Under the pieces are notes generated by a model. The model had not been told where the DNA came from and made no database searches. It saw only the letters and a program-made list of their open reading frames with translations. A program made the position numbers and the translations under genes. From contig CAYGZM010000133.1 in NCBI GenBank assembly GCA_964354365.1, positions 1 through 10,336 on the forward strand: a stretch of DNA of 10,336 bases, read 5' to 3'. The stretch comes from CAYGZM01 sp964354365 (GTDB lineage Bacteria; Planctomycetota; Phycisphaerae; Sedimentisphaerales; Anaerobacaceae). Shown in pieces: positions 1-6,242 of this stretch (positions are counted from its first letter, which is position 1; the number at the start of each line of letters is the position of its first letter).

Positions 1-7
1 TTCGGGG

Positions 8-15
8 CTCCTTTC
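8..15 (-). promoter_or_regulatory. Possible ribosome binding site of an off-window gene
   Basis: On the minus strand the edge reads GAAAGGAG followed by seven bases up to the window boundary. This is the right strength and spacing for a minus-strand gene whose start codon lies just outside the left edge. The call rests on this motif alone. Confidence 0.25.
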
Positions 16-192
16 TTATGCGCCGACCGCAAACCACAGACCCCGCTGGAGTCCGTCAACCAAAGACCCAGCCGCCGAACAGGGCCGATGTGGACCCGAA
101 GAATTGAATGCGCACTGGAGACCTTCCTGCTGGGTGGCATCCTCAAGCCCGAAGGGCTTGGGGATGGCCGGGAGCAGCCTTGACCCCTCTCT

Positions 193-347
193 GTCATTCC
201 CGCGAAAGCGGGGTACATGTTTAGCCGTGCGAAATCCCTTTGTGGCACGGCCATCCTGGCCGTGGTCGCACGGGCTTCAAGCCCGTGCCCCGTCAGCAAG
301 ACCCAAAATCACTTGTTCGGCTAAACACGTACAAAGCGGGAATCCAG
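193..347. repeat. GTCATTCC-type palindromic repeat, split by an insertion
   Basis: Bases 193-212 (GTCATTCCCGCGAAAGCGGG) and 341-347 (AATCCAG) together make one copy of a short palindromic repeat. Intact copies lie at 1641-1667 and 7347-7373. Here the copy is interrupted after its palindromic core by 120 bp plus a duplicated 8-bp target. Repeats of this type are scattered between genes in many bacterial genomes, and their spurious translation (WIPAFAGMT) is a familiar annotation artefact. Confidence 0.85.
213..332. mobile_element. 120-bp MITE-like element with TIRs and 8-bp TSD
   Basis: The left end, GTACATGTTTAGCCG at 213-227, and the right end, CGGCTAAACACGTAC at 318-332, are inverted copies with one mismatch in 15. 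The direct repeat AAAGCGGG flanks the element exactly, at 205-212 and 333-340, and looks like a target-site duplication. The interior has no open frame of note. It has two perfect hairpins: arms 246-253/257-264 (CACGGCCA/TGGCCGTG) and arms 268-277/279-288 (GCACGGGCTT/AAGCCCGTGC). This is the anatomy of a miniature inverted-repeat element moved in trans by a transposase. An 8-bp duplication occurs in several IS families, and I cannot name the parent. It lies downstream of the minus-strand peptidase gene, where its hairpins could slow transcription. Confidence 0.8.
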
Positions 348-415
348 GAGCCTTGATTTTCCCGAAAGACTCATTTTGTTACAGGCTCTTAATTTCTATG
401 ACCCGCTTAATCGCT

Positions 416-1438
416 TCACTGCCTGCCGACAACAACCTCGCTCTTCACAGGCGAGTAGTTCTCTTTCTCCTGCTCTTTACCCTCTATCACGATACCCATT
501 CTCTCGAAGCGGCACTTCATACCGGTCCCGTCCTGAATAATCGGCGTATTCTGAAGGTGATAGTGCAGATGCGGCTCGGAAGAGTTCCCCGAATTGCCGC
601 AAAGACCGATCACCTTGCCCCTCTTGACCTTATCGCCCACCTTCACCCTTGTGCTGCCGAATTTCAAATGGGCCAGCACCGACACCTCGTACTGCCGATG
701 CCGTATTAGCACCGCGTTGCCCAACGTCGAATAAGGATTCATAGAACCGGGGGCATTGTCTCTGACGCCCGTGATCACATCCGTCACCACCCCATCCCCC
801 GGCGCCAATATCTCTCTGCCAAAAGCAAAATAGTCCTCATTTGAAAGACCGTTACCCTTTCGCGTTTCACCGTTTTCATTGACGGCGAGAAAGTCAAACG
901 CAAATCTCTGGCTCGGCGTATCGTGATGATAGTTCAGCTCCTTCGTATCCCCGCCCCACTTGACAAGCCACCGCCCGCGAAATAGCAGCGACAGCCGGCT
1001 CTTGTGCGCGTCGGGAACGGGAATCTTAGGTTTGTGCGGGAGAAACCACAATCCCATGATCTTATCCTCGTTGTTGACGATAATCCTGATATCCAGAGTC
1101 CCGCGCTCGCAGTGGCCCGTAATAACGGCCTGGTTCGGCGGCACTATGTGCGGCGAATCGAGCCTCGTAATCTTGCCGTATTCGTCTATCACGCCCCGAA
1201 AGAAGACCGTTGCCTTCTCCGGCGGCAGGGCCTCCTCCATTACCTTCGCAAAATCCGCCCGCGCGCCCATATAGTCCCCGCGATTGATGGCCTCCGCCAT
1301 TCTGCTCGCCATCTTCTCAAAGCGCACGCCTAACGCTTCTTCACCCGCTGGCCCTACATCCTTGTCCTCTGTTTCCACGCCTCCCGCCACAAGCTGGGCC
1401 GACAAGACAATAATGAATGCCAACGTGGACTCTCGCAT
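416..1438 (-). CDS. Exported M23 metallopeptidase with DUF3887-like region
   Basis: 340 aa; a probable zinc peptidase acting on peptidoglycan peptides outside the inner membrane. Residues 1-20 form a signal peptide or anchor (MRESTLAFIIVLSAQLVAGG). Residues about 36-135 resemble DUF3887, often fused to such peptidases. The M23 (LytM/Duf1) domain runs from about 165 to 300: H171/H172 and D182 (motif HHDTPSQRFAFD) are the likely first zinc ligands, H257 (LAHL) lies near the active site, and H290-L-H292 is the HxH motif. The G(D)GVV and VKRGxVIGLCGNSG segments are also typical. I chose the start at 1438 because AAGGA lies 7 bases upstream and it opens directly on the signal peptide. The frame stays open to 1693, but that extension is translated repeat. 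The gene stands alone and points away from lemA. Its exact substrate is not visible. Confidence 0.88.
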   Translation of the reverse strand: MRESTLAFIIVLSAQLVAGGVETEDKDVGPAGEEALGVRFEKMASRMAEAINRGDYMGARADFAKVMEEALPPEKATVFFRGVIDEYGKITRLDSPHIVPPNQAVITGHCERGTLDIRIIVNNEDKIMGLWFLPHKPKIPVPDAHKSRLSLLFRGRWLVKWGGDTKELNYHHDTPSQRFAFDFLAVNENGETRKGNGLSNEDYFAFGREILAPGDGVVTDVITGVRDNAPGSMNPYSTLGNAVLIRHRQYEVSVLAHLKFGSTRVKVGDKVKRGKVIGLCGNSGNSSEPHLHYHLQNTPIIQDGTGMKCRFERMGIVIEGKEQEKENYSPVKSEVVVGRQ

Positions 1439-1567
1439 ACAATTGTCCTTCCCGAAAACCTCTATCGCCCGTTGCCTTCCCGCACGCCGCAAAAAGTCTT
1501 TGACACGCAGCCGCATCTCAGGCCATAATTCCTGCACTATTGAGGATTTTGCATAGTCGCGGCTTGT

Positions 1568-1623
1568 ATTATACGGGCTGCCGCATCGAATCAAAGTAAG
1601 AAATGTCCGTATTAGTCTGTCAA
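1568..1623 (-). promoter_or_regulatory. Candidate promoters for the M23 gene
   Basis: On the minus strand a perfect TATAAT lies at 1573-1568, with TTGATT 15 bases upstream of it as a weak -35. A perfect TTGACA lies further upstream, at 1623-1618, in the arm of the neighbouring repeat element; the hexamer 17 bases after it is poor (CTTACT). Either would give a 5' leader of more than 100 bases before the start at 1438. This is pattern matching only. Confidence 0.3.
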
Positions 1624-1739
1624 GATTAACGTTATGGGTTGTCATTCCTGCGAAAGCAGGAATCCAGCGGTCCCAACGATCTGGATTCCGCATCGACTGC
1701 GCAATGCCAACTTACAGATTCGTCCTTGACAGAGTAATA
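1610..1739. repeat. 130-bp element with 15-bp inverted ends around a GTCATTCC repeat
   Basis: TATTAGTCTGTCAAG at 1610-1624 and CTTGACAGAGTAATA at 1725-1739 are inverted copies with one mismatch. Between them lies GTCATTCCTGCGAAAGCAGG at 1641-1660, followed by AATCCAG. A second GGATTCC segment lies near 1682. No target duplication is obvious. The arms carry outward-facing TTGACA on both sides. A third copy of the arm (TAATACTCTGTCAAG, 5777-5791) sits beside another palindromic repeat. The element fills most of the space between the divergent peptidase and lemA genes. Confidence 0.6.
1641..1667. repeat. GTCATTCC-type palindromic repeat, intact copy
   Basis: This is the unbroken form of the repeat that is split at 193-347, and it differs by a compensating change in the stem (CCTGC/GCAGG instead of CCCGC/GCGGG). 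The compensating change suggests that the hairpin is maintained. Read on the minus strand it yields the WIPAFAGMT pseudo-peptide that would wrongly extend the peptidase gene. Confidence 0.8.
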
Positions 1740-1771
1740 GTTGCTTGTGCGAAGCCAAAGGAGGTCAAAGA

Positions 1772-2329
1772 ATGTGGATAGCTGTAGGTATTGGCATAGT
1801 AGTCCTTTTGGTCGTCATCTTCATATACAACGGCCTCATCGCCAAGAAAAACCAGGTCGCAAAGGTTTTTGGCACCATCGACGCCTTGCTCAAGAAGAGG
1901 TACGACCTGATCCCACAGCTTGTCGCAACGGTCAAGGCCTATATGCAGCATGAAAGGTCCCTCCTTACGGAGATAACCGAAGCCAGAGCCAAAGCCGTCT
2001 CAGGCCGGCTCTCCGACGACCAGCAGGTCGAGCTTGACAACATTGTCTCCAAAACGCTCGGCTCAATCATGGTGGCCGTCGAGAATTACCCCGACCTCAA
2101 GGCCAATCAGAACTTCATGCACCTCCAGCGGACAATGAACGAAATTGAAGAGCAGATATCAGCCGCAAGACGCGCTTACAACGCCGCGGTGGAAGCTTTC
2201 AACAATGCCGTCGAGATGTTCCCCACTAATATCGTTGCCTCAATGATGGGCTACAAGACCAAGAGCTTCTTTGAAATAGCCGCCGAACAGCGGGAAAACG
2301 TCGATGCCGACAAGCTCCTGAAGAGTTGA
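1772..2329 (+). CDS. lemA: LemA family membrane protein
   Basis: 185 aa. Residues 2-19 form a hydrophobic N-terminal membrane segment; the rest is helical and matches the LemA family throughout: KKRYDLIPQLVATVKAY at 41-57, ENYPDLKANQNFMHLQ at 104-119, and AARRAYNAAVEAFNNAV at 131-147 followed by FPTNIVA at 150-156. Its length is normal for the family. LemA proteins are widespread and poorly understood: N-out with a short tail outside and the helical body in the cytoplasm is the usual model, and a biochemical role is not settled. The start was chosen for a near-perfect AAAGGAGGT at 1757-1765, six bases upstream; an in-frame TTG at 1745 lies before this site. A DUF3137 gene follows after 31 bases, a common partner of lemA. 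Confidence 0.93.
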   Translation: MWIAVGIGIVVLLVVIFIYNGLIAKKNQVAKVFGTIDALLKKRYDLIPQLVATVKAYMQHERSLLTEITEARAKAVSGRLSDDQQVELDNIVSKTLGSIMVAVENYPDLKANQNFMHLQRTMNEIEEQISAARRAYNAAVEAFNNAVEMFPTNIVASMMGYKTKSFFEIAAEQRENVDADKLLKS

Positions 2330-2360
2330 AAACTTCGCCCGTTCAATAGAGGGCCGATTC

Positions 2361-3320
2361 GTGAAAACGCTTGAAGACTTGAGAAACTTCTATGAAACTG
2401 CCTTGATGCCCGACCTAAAGGTCCTCGATCAGCAGCGCAGAAGCATCGTTCGGAAGATCACTTGCGTCATAATTATCACCATATTGATCGGGTGCGTCGG
2501 CTTTTTCCTCGCTGCTGCATATTTGCATTCGACCCGTCCTGCCGTTGCTCTGCCATTCGCTCTGTGTCTGCTCATCGCAGCCCTTATCTGCCGCCTGCTG
2601 ACACAAACCTACGTGATGGACTTCAAATCCGTCGTCATCGAAAGAATAGTCCGCTTCATCGACCCAAACCTCACCTACAGCCCACATAACTGTATCCCGA
2701 AATCGACCTTCATGCTCTCCAAAATCTTCACCACGACGCCCAATCGATACAAGGGCGGCGACCTGGTCTGCGGCAAAGTCGGCGCTACGCAAATCCAATT
2801 CTCAGAGCTGCACGCCGAGTACGAAATCAGCTCCGGCAGGAATCGCCACCGCTACACCGTATTTCGCGGCATCTTCTTCGTCGGCGATTTCAATAAGCAC
2901 TTCACCGGCCAGATAATCGTCCTGCCCGATACCGCAGAGAAGCTCTTTGGACGTTTAGGCCAGAAGCTCCAGTCCCTCAACATATTCCGAGGCAATCTGA
3001 TTAAGCTCGAAGATCCCGAATTCGAAAGCCACTTCGTCGTATATGGTACCGACCAGATCGAGGCCAGGTACGTCCTCTCCACAAGCTTGATGGCCAGGAT
3101 CACCGACTTCAAAAAGAAAACCGGCAAGAAAATACACCTCTCTTTCATTGGCTCGATGGTCTTTGTCGCCGTTTCCTGCACAAGGAGCCTTTTCGAACCG
3201 AGATTGTTCAAGACCCTGCTGGATTTTGAGCCTGTCAGGCAGTATTTTGAAGACCTCCAGCTTGCTGTCGGAATCGTTGACGACCTTAACCTCAACACGC
3301 GTATCTGGAGCAAGGAATAA
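2361..3320 (+). CDS. DUF3137 membrane protein
   Basis: 319 aa, starting at GTG with AGAGGG seven bases upstream. A short N-terminal cytoplasmic helix (1-30) leads into two membrane segments at about 33-53 and 61-80. A long soluble domain of mixed strands follows, with features of the DUF3137 family: a first strand pair around GDLVCGKVGATQIQFSELHA, FRGIFFVGDFNKHFTGQIIV near 168-187, and the FESHFVVYGTDQIEARYVLS stretch near 222-241. The C-terminal LFKTLLDFEPVRQYFEDL region also fits. Its function is unknown. Its position directly after lemA repeats a pairing seen in many bacteria, which suggests that the two proteins work together at the membrane. It ends with TAA immediately before the ATG of the phosphofructokinase gene, so translation of the two may be coupled. 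Confidence 0.8.
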   Translation: MKTLEDLRNFYETALMPDLKVLDQQRRSIVRKITCVIIITILIGCVGFFLAAAYLHSTRPAVALPFALCLLIAALICRLLTQTYVMDFKSVVIERIVRFIDPNLTYSPHNCIPKSTFMLSKIFTTTPNRYKGGDLVCGKVGATQIQFSELHAEYEISSGRNRHRYTVFRGIFFVGDFNKHFTGQIIVLPDTAEKLFGRLGQKLQSLNIFRGNLIKLEDPEFESHFVVYGTDQIEARYVLSTSLMARITDFKKKTGKKIHLSFIGSMVFVAVSCTRSLFEPRLFKTLLDFEPVRQYFEDLQLAVGIVDDLNLNTRIWSKE

Positions 3321-4658
3321 ATGGATTCTTACTGCTTGACGCCCGGCAGATTGCCCCCTCTGCAAATCGACAGGCTTGGACCCGCCACAATAGACTCTCC
3401 CTTGATATCTGCCGGGACGCACTTTGTTGATGACGATGAGAAAATCGCCGTTTACGCCCATTCAGCCGACCTAAAAAAGTGCCGCGCCTTGAACATCGAG
3501 CAGCCGATGTTCGAAATGGCCGGCCCGCGCCGAAAAATCTTTTTTGACCCCAACGAATTGAACTGCGGCGTTGTTACCTGCGGCGGATTGTGTCCCGGCC
3601 TGAATGACGTCATACGCACCATCACCCTTAGTCTCGCCTGGCAGTACCGCGCCGCAAAGGTCTATGGATTTCGATATGGCTACGCAGGTCTATCCTCAAA
3701 TCCCCCGGTCCCGCCCATACTCTTGACGCCCGACCTCGTTGACGAAATACATCTAAAAGGCGGAGACATCCTCGGCTCCTCCCGCGGACCCCAGGACTCA
3801 GACGACATGGTTGACAACCTCGTTAAGTACAATATCAGCCTTCTGTTTGTAATTGGCGGAGACGGGACCCTGCGAGGGGCCAACGAGCTGGTCGCCGCCA
3901 TAAGAAAAAGGTCGGCGTCGATTTCCGTCATCGGCATTCCCAAAACCATTGACAACGACATATCCGGCATAGACCAGTCCTTTGGCTTCTCGACCGCCGT
4001 CGAGGCCTCGCGCTCCGCCATCAACAGTGCCCACGCCGAGGCAAAAGGCGCATGGAACGGCGTCGGGCTCGTCAAGCTGATGGGCAGGGATTCAGGTTTC
4101 ATAGCCGCCTACGCAACCCTCGCCAACAGCGATGTCAATTTCTGCCTGATCCCCGAAGAGCCCCTGGTTCTCGAAGGGGAAAATGGCTTCCTGCGCGCCC
4201 TTGAGAGACGGCTGGACCGCAAACATCACGCCGTCATCGTCGTCGCCGAGGGCGTGGGCCGCACCTTGACCGAAAAAAGTGCACCCGGAAAGGATGCCTC
4301 CGGTAACGTCATCCGCGACGATATAGGCCTTCTGTTAAAACAGAAGATTACTGAGCACTTCAGGAAGGTCGATAAGCCCTTGTCGCTCAAATACATAGAC
4401 CCCGGCTATATGATTCGTTCCCTGCCCGCCGATTCCAACGATTCCGCGTTTTGTCTGATGCTCGGCCAGAACGCCGTCCACGCTGGGATGTCGGGCCGAA
4501 CAAATATGGTCGTAGGATACTGGAGCCAGTACTTCGTTGATGTACCTATCGCGCTTACCATCGGGGAAAGAAAAAAGATTGACCCCAATGGCCATCTCTG
4601 GCAAACTGTGCTCGGAACCACCGGGCAGACCAGAAACATTGCCCTCCTAAGAAAATAG
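3321..4658 (+). CDS. pfkA: Long-type 6-phosphofructokinase, probably ATP-dependent
   Basis: 445 aa; phosphorylates fructose 6-phosphate to fructose 1,6-bisphosphate in glycolysis. The catalytic core begins at GVVTCGGLCPGLNDVIR (83-99) after an N-terminal extension of about 80 residues, as in plant, trypanosomatid and spirochaete-type enzymes. Motifs: GGDGT 179-183, PKTIDND 207-213 with D211 as the likely catalytic base, MGRDSGF 254-260, PEE 278-280, EG 310-311, and DPGYMIR 360-366 for sugar phosphate binding. Gly182 in GGDG, where PPi enzymes have Asp, points to ATP, although Lys208 is shared with PPi enzymes; this G/K combination is typical of ATP-using members of this long clade. The start ATG abuts the upstream stop, with AAGGA four bases away. 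It is probably co-transcribed with lemA and the DUF3137 gene. Confidence 0.9.
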   Translation: MDSYCLTPGRLPPLQIDRLGPATIDSPLISAGTHFVDDDEKIAVYAHSADLKKCRALNIEQPMFEMAGPRRKIFFDPNELNCGVVTCGGLCPGLNDVIRTITLSLAWQYRAAKVYGFRYGYAGLSSNPPVPPILLTPDLVDEIHLKGGDILGSSRGPQDSDDMVDNLVKYNISLLFVIGGDGTLRGANELVAAIRKRSASISVIGIPKTIDNDISGIDQSFGFSTAVEASRSAINSAHAEAKGAWNGVGLVKLMGRDSGFIAAYATLANSDVNFCLIPEEPLVLEGENGFLRALERRLDRKHHAVIVVAEGVGRTLTEKSAPGKDASGNVIRDDIGLLLKQKITEHFRKVDKPLSLKYIDPGYMIRSLPADSNDSAFCLMLGQNAVHAGMSGRTNMVVGYWSQYFVDVPIALTIGERKKIDPNGHLWQTVLGTTGQTRNIALLRK

Positions 4659-4672
4659 CCGGCTTTGGTACC

Positions 4673-4712
4673 GTGGGGCTTGCCCGCCCAGACAATGGCG
4701 GGCTTGTCCCAC
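4673..4712. repeat. Imperfect 16-bp hairpin between pfk and MDR gene
   Basis: Arms GTGGGGCTTGCCCGCC (4673-4688) and GGCGGGCTTGTCCCAC (4697-4712) pair with two T:T mismatches and one G:U pair, around an 8-base loop. No T-run follows on the plus strand, so it is not a standard intrinsic terminator. It may attenuate transcription, protect the 3' end of the upstream mRNA, or be another dispersed palindrome. Confidence 0.6.
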
Positions 4713-4741
4713 CGAACTAAATCTCATAGGGGGTTTTTCTG

Positions 4742-5779
4742 ATGAAAGCGGCTGTTATATATTCACACGGGGAACTGGACCGCATTAAGATCGAGGATGT
4801 TGCCCCGCCCCAGCCCGCTCCCGGTGAAGTCCTCTTGCGCGTCCGCTCGGCAGGGCTCAATCACCTCGATATCTGGGTCCGAAAAGGCAGAAAGGGCGTT
4901 TCCCTGCCTATGCCCCACATCTTGGGTTCCGATGCCGCAGGCATCATCGAGGCCCTTGGTCCCGATGTCGCCGGCGTCAAAGTCGGTGATGAAGTCATCC
5001 TCAATCCGGGCCTGAGCTGCGGCCGTTGTGAATACTGCCGTCGGGACCAGCAGTCCCTGTGCGCCTCATTCGGCATCGTCGGCCTCAGCCGCCCCGGCAC
5101 TTTCGCCGAGTTTGTCGCCGTCCCGGCAAAGAATCTCTGCCCAAAGCCTGCTCATCTCACTTTCGACGAAGCCGGGGCCTTCGTCCTCTCCTTCGTAACC
5201 GCCTGGCGTATGCTTATGACACGCGCACAGCTCAAACCCGGCCAGACCCTCCTGATACACGGCATCGGCGGCGGCGGCGCCCTATCCGCCCTCAAACTGG
5301 CAAAGCTTACCGGTGCCGAAGTCATCGTCACCTCATCATCCGACGAAAAGCTCGCACGTGCCAAAGAAATCGGCGCCGACCACACAATAAACTACAAAGC
5401 CGCTGACGATGTAGCCCGAACGGTGAAAGAAATTACCGCGGGTCGAGGCGTCGATGTTGTCGTCGATACGGTAGGCGCAGCAACCTGGCCTATCGACTTC
5501 TCCGCCGTCCGGCCCGGCGGCAAAATCGTCCTCTGCGGCATCACGACCGGCCCGGAGGCGATGACAAATCTTAGGCTCCTCTACTGGAATCAACTGACTA
5601 TTATGGGCTCTACTATGGGCGCCGACGAAGATTTCCGCCAAATGGTGGCAGCCGTCGCCGCAGCCCGAATGAAGCCCGTCATAGATTCGGTACACCCCTT
5701 GGAGAATGTACGCGACGCTATGGGGAAGATGGCGGCCGCAAACCAGTTCGGAAAAATCGTCCTGCGTATTTCGGACTAA
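4742..5779 (+). CDS. MDR-family oxidoreductase (zinc-ribbon, quinone-reductase-like)
   Basis: 345 aa, full length. A medium-chain NAD(P)H-dependent dehydrogenase/reductase with a GroES-like N-terminal domain (about 1-130) and a Rossmann domain (about 150-300) with GIGGGGA at 174-180. The structural zinc lobe is intact: C93, C96, C99 and C107. The catalytic zinc ligands of true alcohol dehydrogenases are missing: N40 stands at the usual Cys position (GLNHLD), and GSD (62-64) replaces GHE. It therefore probably acts as a quinone/enone-type reductase rather than a zinc alcohol dehydrogenase. The SSSDEK stretch (198-203) lacks the acidic residue that selects NAD, which suggests NADPH; this is inference. 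AGGGGG lies eight bases before the ATG. An 83-bp gap with a hairpin separates it from pfk. The substrate is unknown. Confidence 0.88.
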   Translation: MKAAVIYSHGELDRIKIEDVAPPQPAPGEVLLRVRSAGLNHLDIWVRKGRKGVSLPMPHILGSDAAGIIEALGPDVAGVKVGDEVILNPGLSCGRCEYCRRDQQSLCASFGIVGLSRPGTFAEFVAVPAKNLCPKPAHLTFDEAGAFVLSFVTAWRMLMTRAQLKPGQTLLIHGIGGGGALSALKLAKLTGAEVIVTSSSDEKLARAKEIGADHTINYKAADDVARTVKEITAGRGVDVVVDTVGAATWPIDFSAVRPGGKIVLCGITTGPEAMTNLRLLYWNQLTIMGSTMGADEDFRQMVAAVAAARMKPVIDSVHPLENVRDAMGKMAAANQFGKIVLRISD

Positions 5780-5791
5780 TACTCTGTCAAG
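5777..5791. repeat. Third copy of the TGTCAAG arm
   Basis: TAATACTCTGTCAAG matches the arms at 1610-1624 and 1725-1739 (13 of 15 against the left arm and 14 of 15 against the reverse complement of the right arm). Its first three bases are the TAA stop of the MDR gene. A larger palindromic repeat starts 15 bases later. I could not find a convincing partner arm on the far side. Confidence 0.5.
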
Positions 5792-5805
5792 GCTAAAACG
5801 ATGGA

Positions 5806-5896
5806 TGTCATTGCGAGGAGTGAAACGACGAAGCAATCTCCGGGCTTCGCACGGTTTGAGATTGCCGCGTCGCCCTTCAGCCTCCTCGCAATGACA
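5806..5896. repeat. 91-bp TGTCATTGCGAGGAG palindromic repeat
   Basis: TGTCATTGCGAGGAG at 5806-5820 and CTCCTCGCAATGACA at 5882-5896 are perfect inverted copies. An inner pair, GCAATCTC (5833-5840) and GAGATTGC (5858-5865), folds inside. This is the familiar CATTGCGAG-type intergenic repeat found in many environmental bacterial genomes. It follows the MDR gene and could also act as a transcript end structure. It carries no gene. Confidence 0.85.
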
Positions 5897-6180
5897 GAGG
5901 CGCAAAACATCTGTCACAGACCAGTAGGCGGTACGGGGCGAAAGTGGGGTTTTTCGGGCAGTCTGAACGTGAGAAAAAATCTTGGTATCGTCCCAGGATT
6001 TGTGGGGAAAAGACTATCGGGTAAGAAAGCGTTTATCGCATTAGGACTGACAGGAGGTAATAAAAGGGCTCCGAGAATCTCCCAGGGCCGTTGTGCTGGT
6101 AGCGGATAAAGCGATAAACGCTATTGGCTGTTGTGGAACTGAACAACCAGATTGCCCCCAACCTTTGGGACGTTAATAAA
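5897..6180 (+). other. Unassigned intergenic segment with several hairpins
   Basis: No gene is recognised here. Structures on the plus strand: AAATCTTGG/CCAGGATTT (5977-5985/5993-6001, one G:U, 7-base loop); a perfect 12-bp inverted pair AGCGTTTATCGC/GCGATAAACGCT (6028-6039/6111-6122) enclosing 71 bases; and CTGTTGT/ACAA-C-CAG (6128-6134/6143-6150, one bulge). Inside the 71 bases lies AGGAGGTAAT, a strong ribosome-site-like motif at 6051-6060, with no start codon at a good distance. It could be a small RNA, a long leader of perR, or a decayed element. It does not match the conserved core of a riboswitch class I know. Confidence 0.4.
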
Positions 6181-6184
6181 TTTT

Positions 6185-6213
6185 TAGAAAATTCCCAGAA
6201 CACCCTTTATAAA
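6185..6213 (+). promoter_or_regulatory. Candidate perR promoter
   Basis: TAGAAA (6185-6190) and TATAAA (6208-6213), spaced 17 bases apart, form a plausible housekeeping promoter in a locally AT-rich stretch directly before perR. Transcription would start near 6220, giving a short leader. Confidence 0.4.
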
Positions 6214-6219
6214 TCAGAG

Positions 6220-6242
6220 TAGCTACTATATAGGATTAGCTA
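6220..6242. promoter_or_regulatory. TAGCTA dyad, possible operator
   Basis: Two copies of the palindrome TAGCTA (6220-6225 and 6237-6242), 17 bases apart centre to centre, form an imperfect dyad that covers the expected transcription start and the ribosome site AGGA (6232-6235) and touches the perR ATG. The position suits autoregulation. It does not match the classic Bacillus PerR box, so the link to PerR is inference. Confidence 0.35.

Larger units (their letters stand above)
1..415. other. Gene-poor left edge, repeats only
   Basis: I see no gene I can support here. Several frames on both strands stay open over the first 180 bases, but none gives a recognisable protein and this is expected in GC-rich DNA. 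A hairpin with arms 141-150 and 154-163 and a GAA loop contains CAAGCCC/GGGCTTG. Bases 193-347 hold a dispersed repeat split by a small insertion, listed separately. The remaining stretch, 348-415, is the 3' flank of the minus-strand peptidase gene and shows no clear terminator with a T-run. Confidence 0.6.

Noticed and set aside
104..709. Plus-strand open frame of 201 codons
   Set aside because: It runs through the small insertion element and then antisense to the 3' end of the peptidase gene. It has no ribosome site and no recognisable protein.
960..1556. Several plus-strand open frames opposite the M23 gene
   Set aside because: They lie antisense to a gene with clear motifs, overlap each other and resemble no family.
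4673..4712. Intrinsic terminator after pfk
   Set aside because: The hairpin has two mismatches and an 8-base loop, and no T-run follows it. It is kept only as a hairpin.
5801..6109. Plus-strand open frame of 102 codons after the MDR gene
   Set aside because: It begins inside the CATTGCGAG palindromic repeat and its product is low-information and unrecognisable.
6028..6122. Known riboswitch or housekeeping RNA before perR
   Set aside because: I compared it mentally with the conserved cores of fluoride, c-di-GMP, cobalamin, TPP, SRP, tmRNA and RNase P RNAs and found no match.
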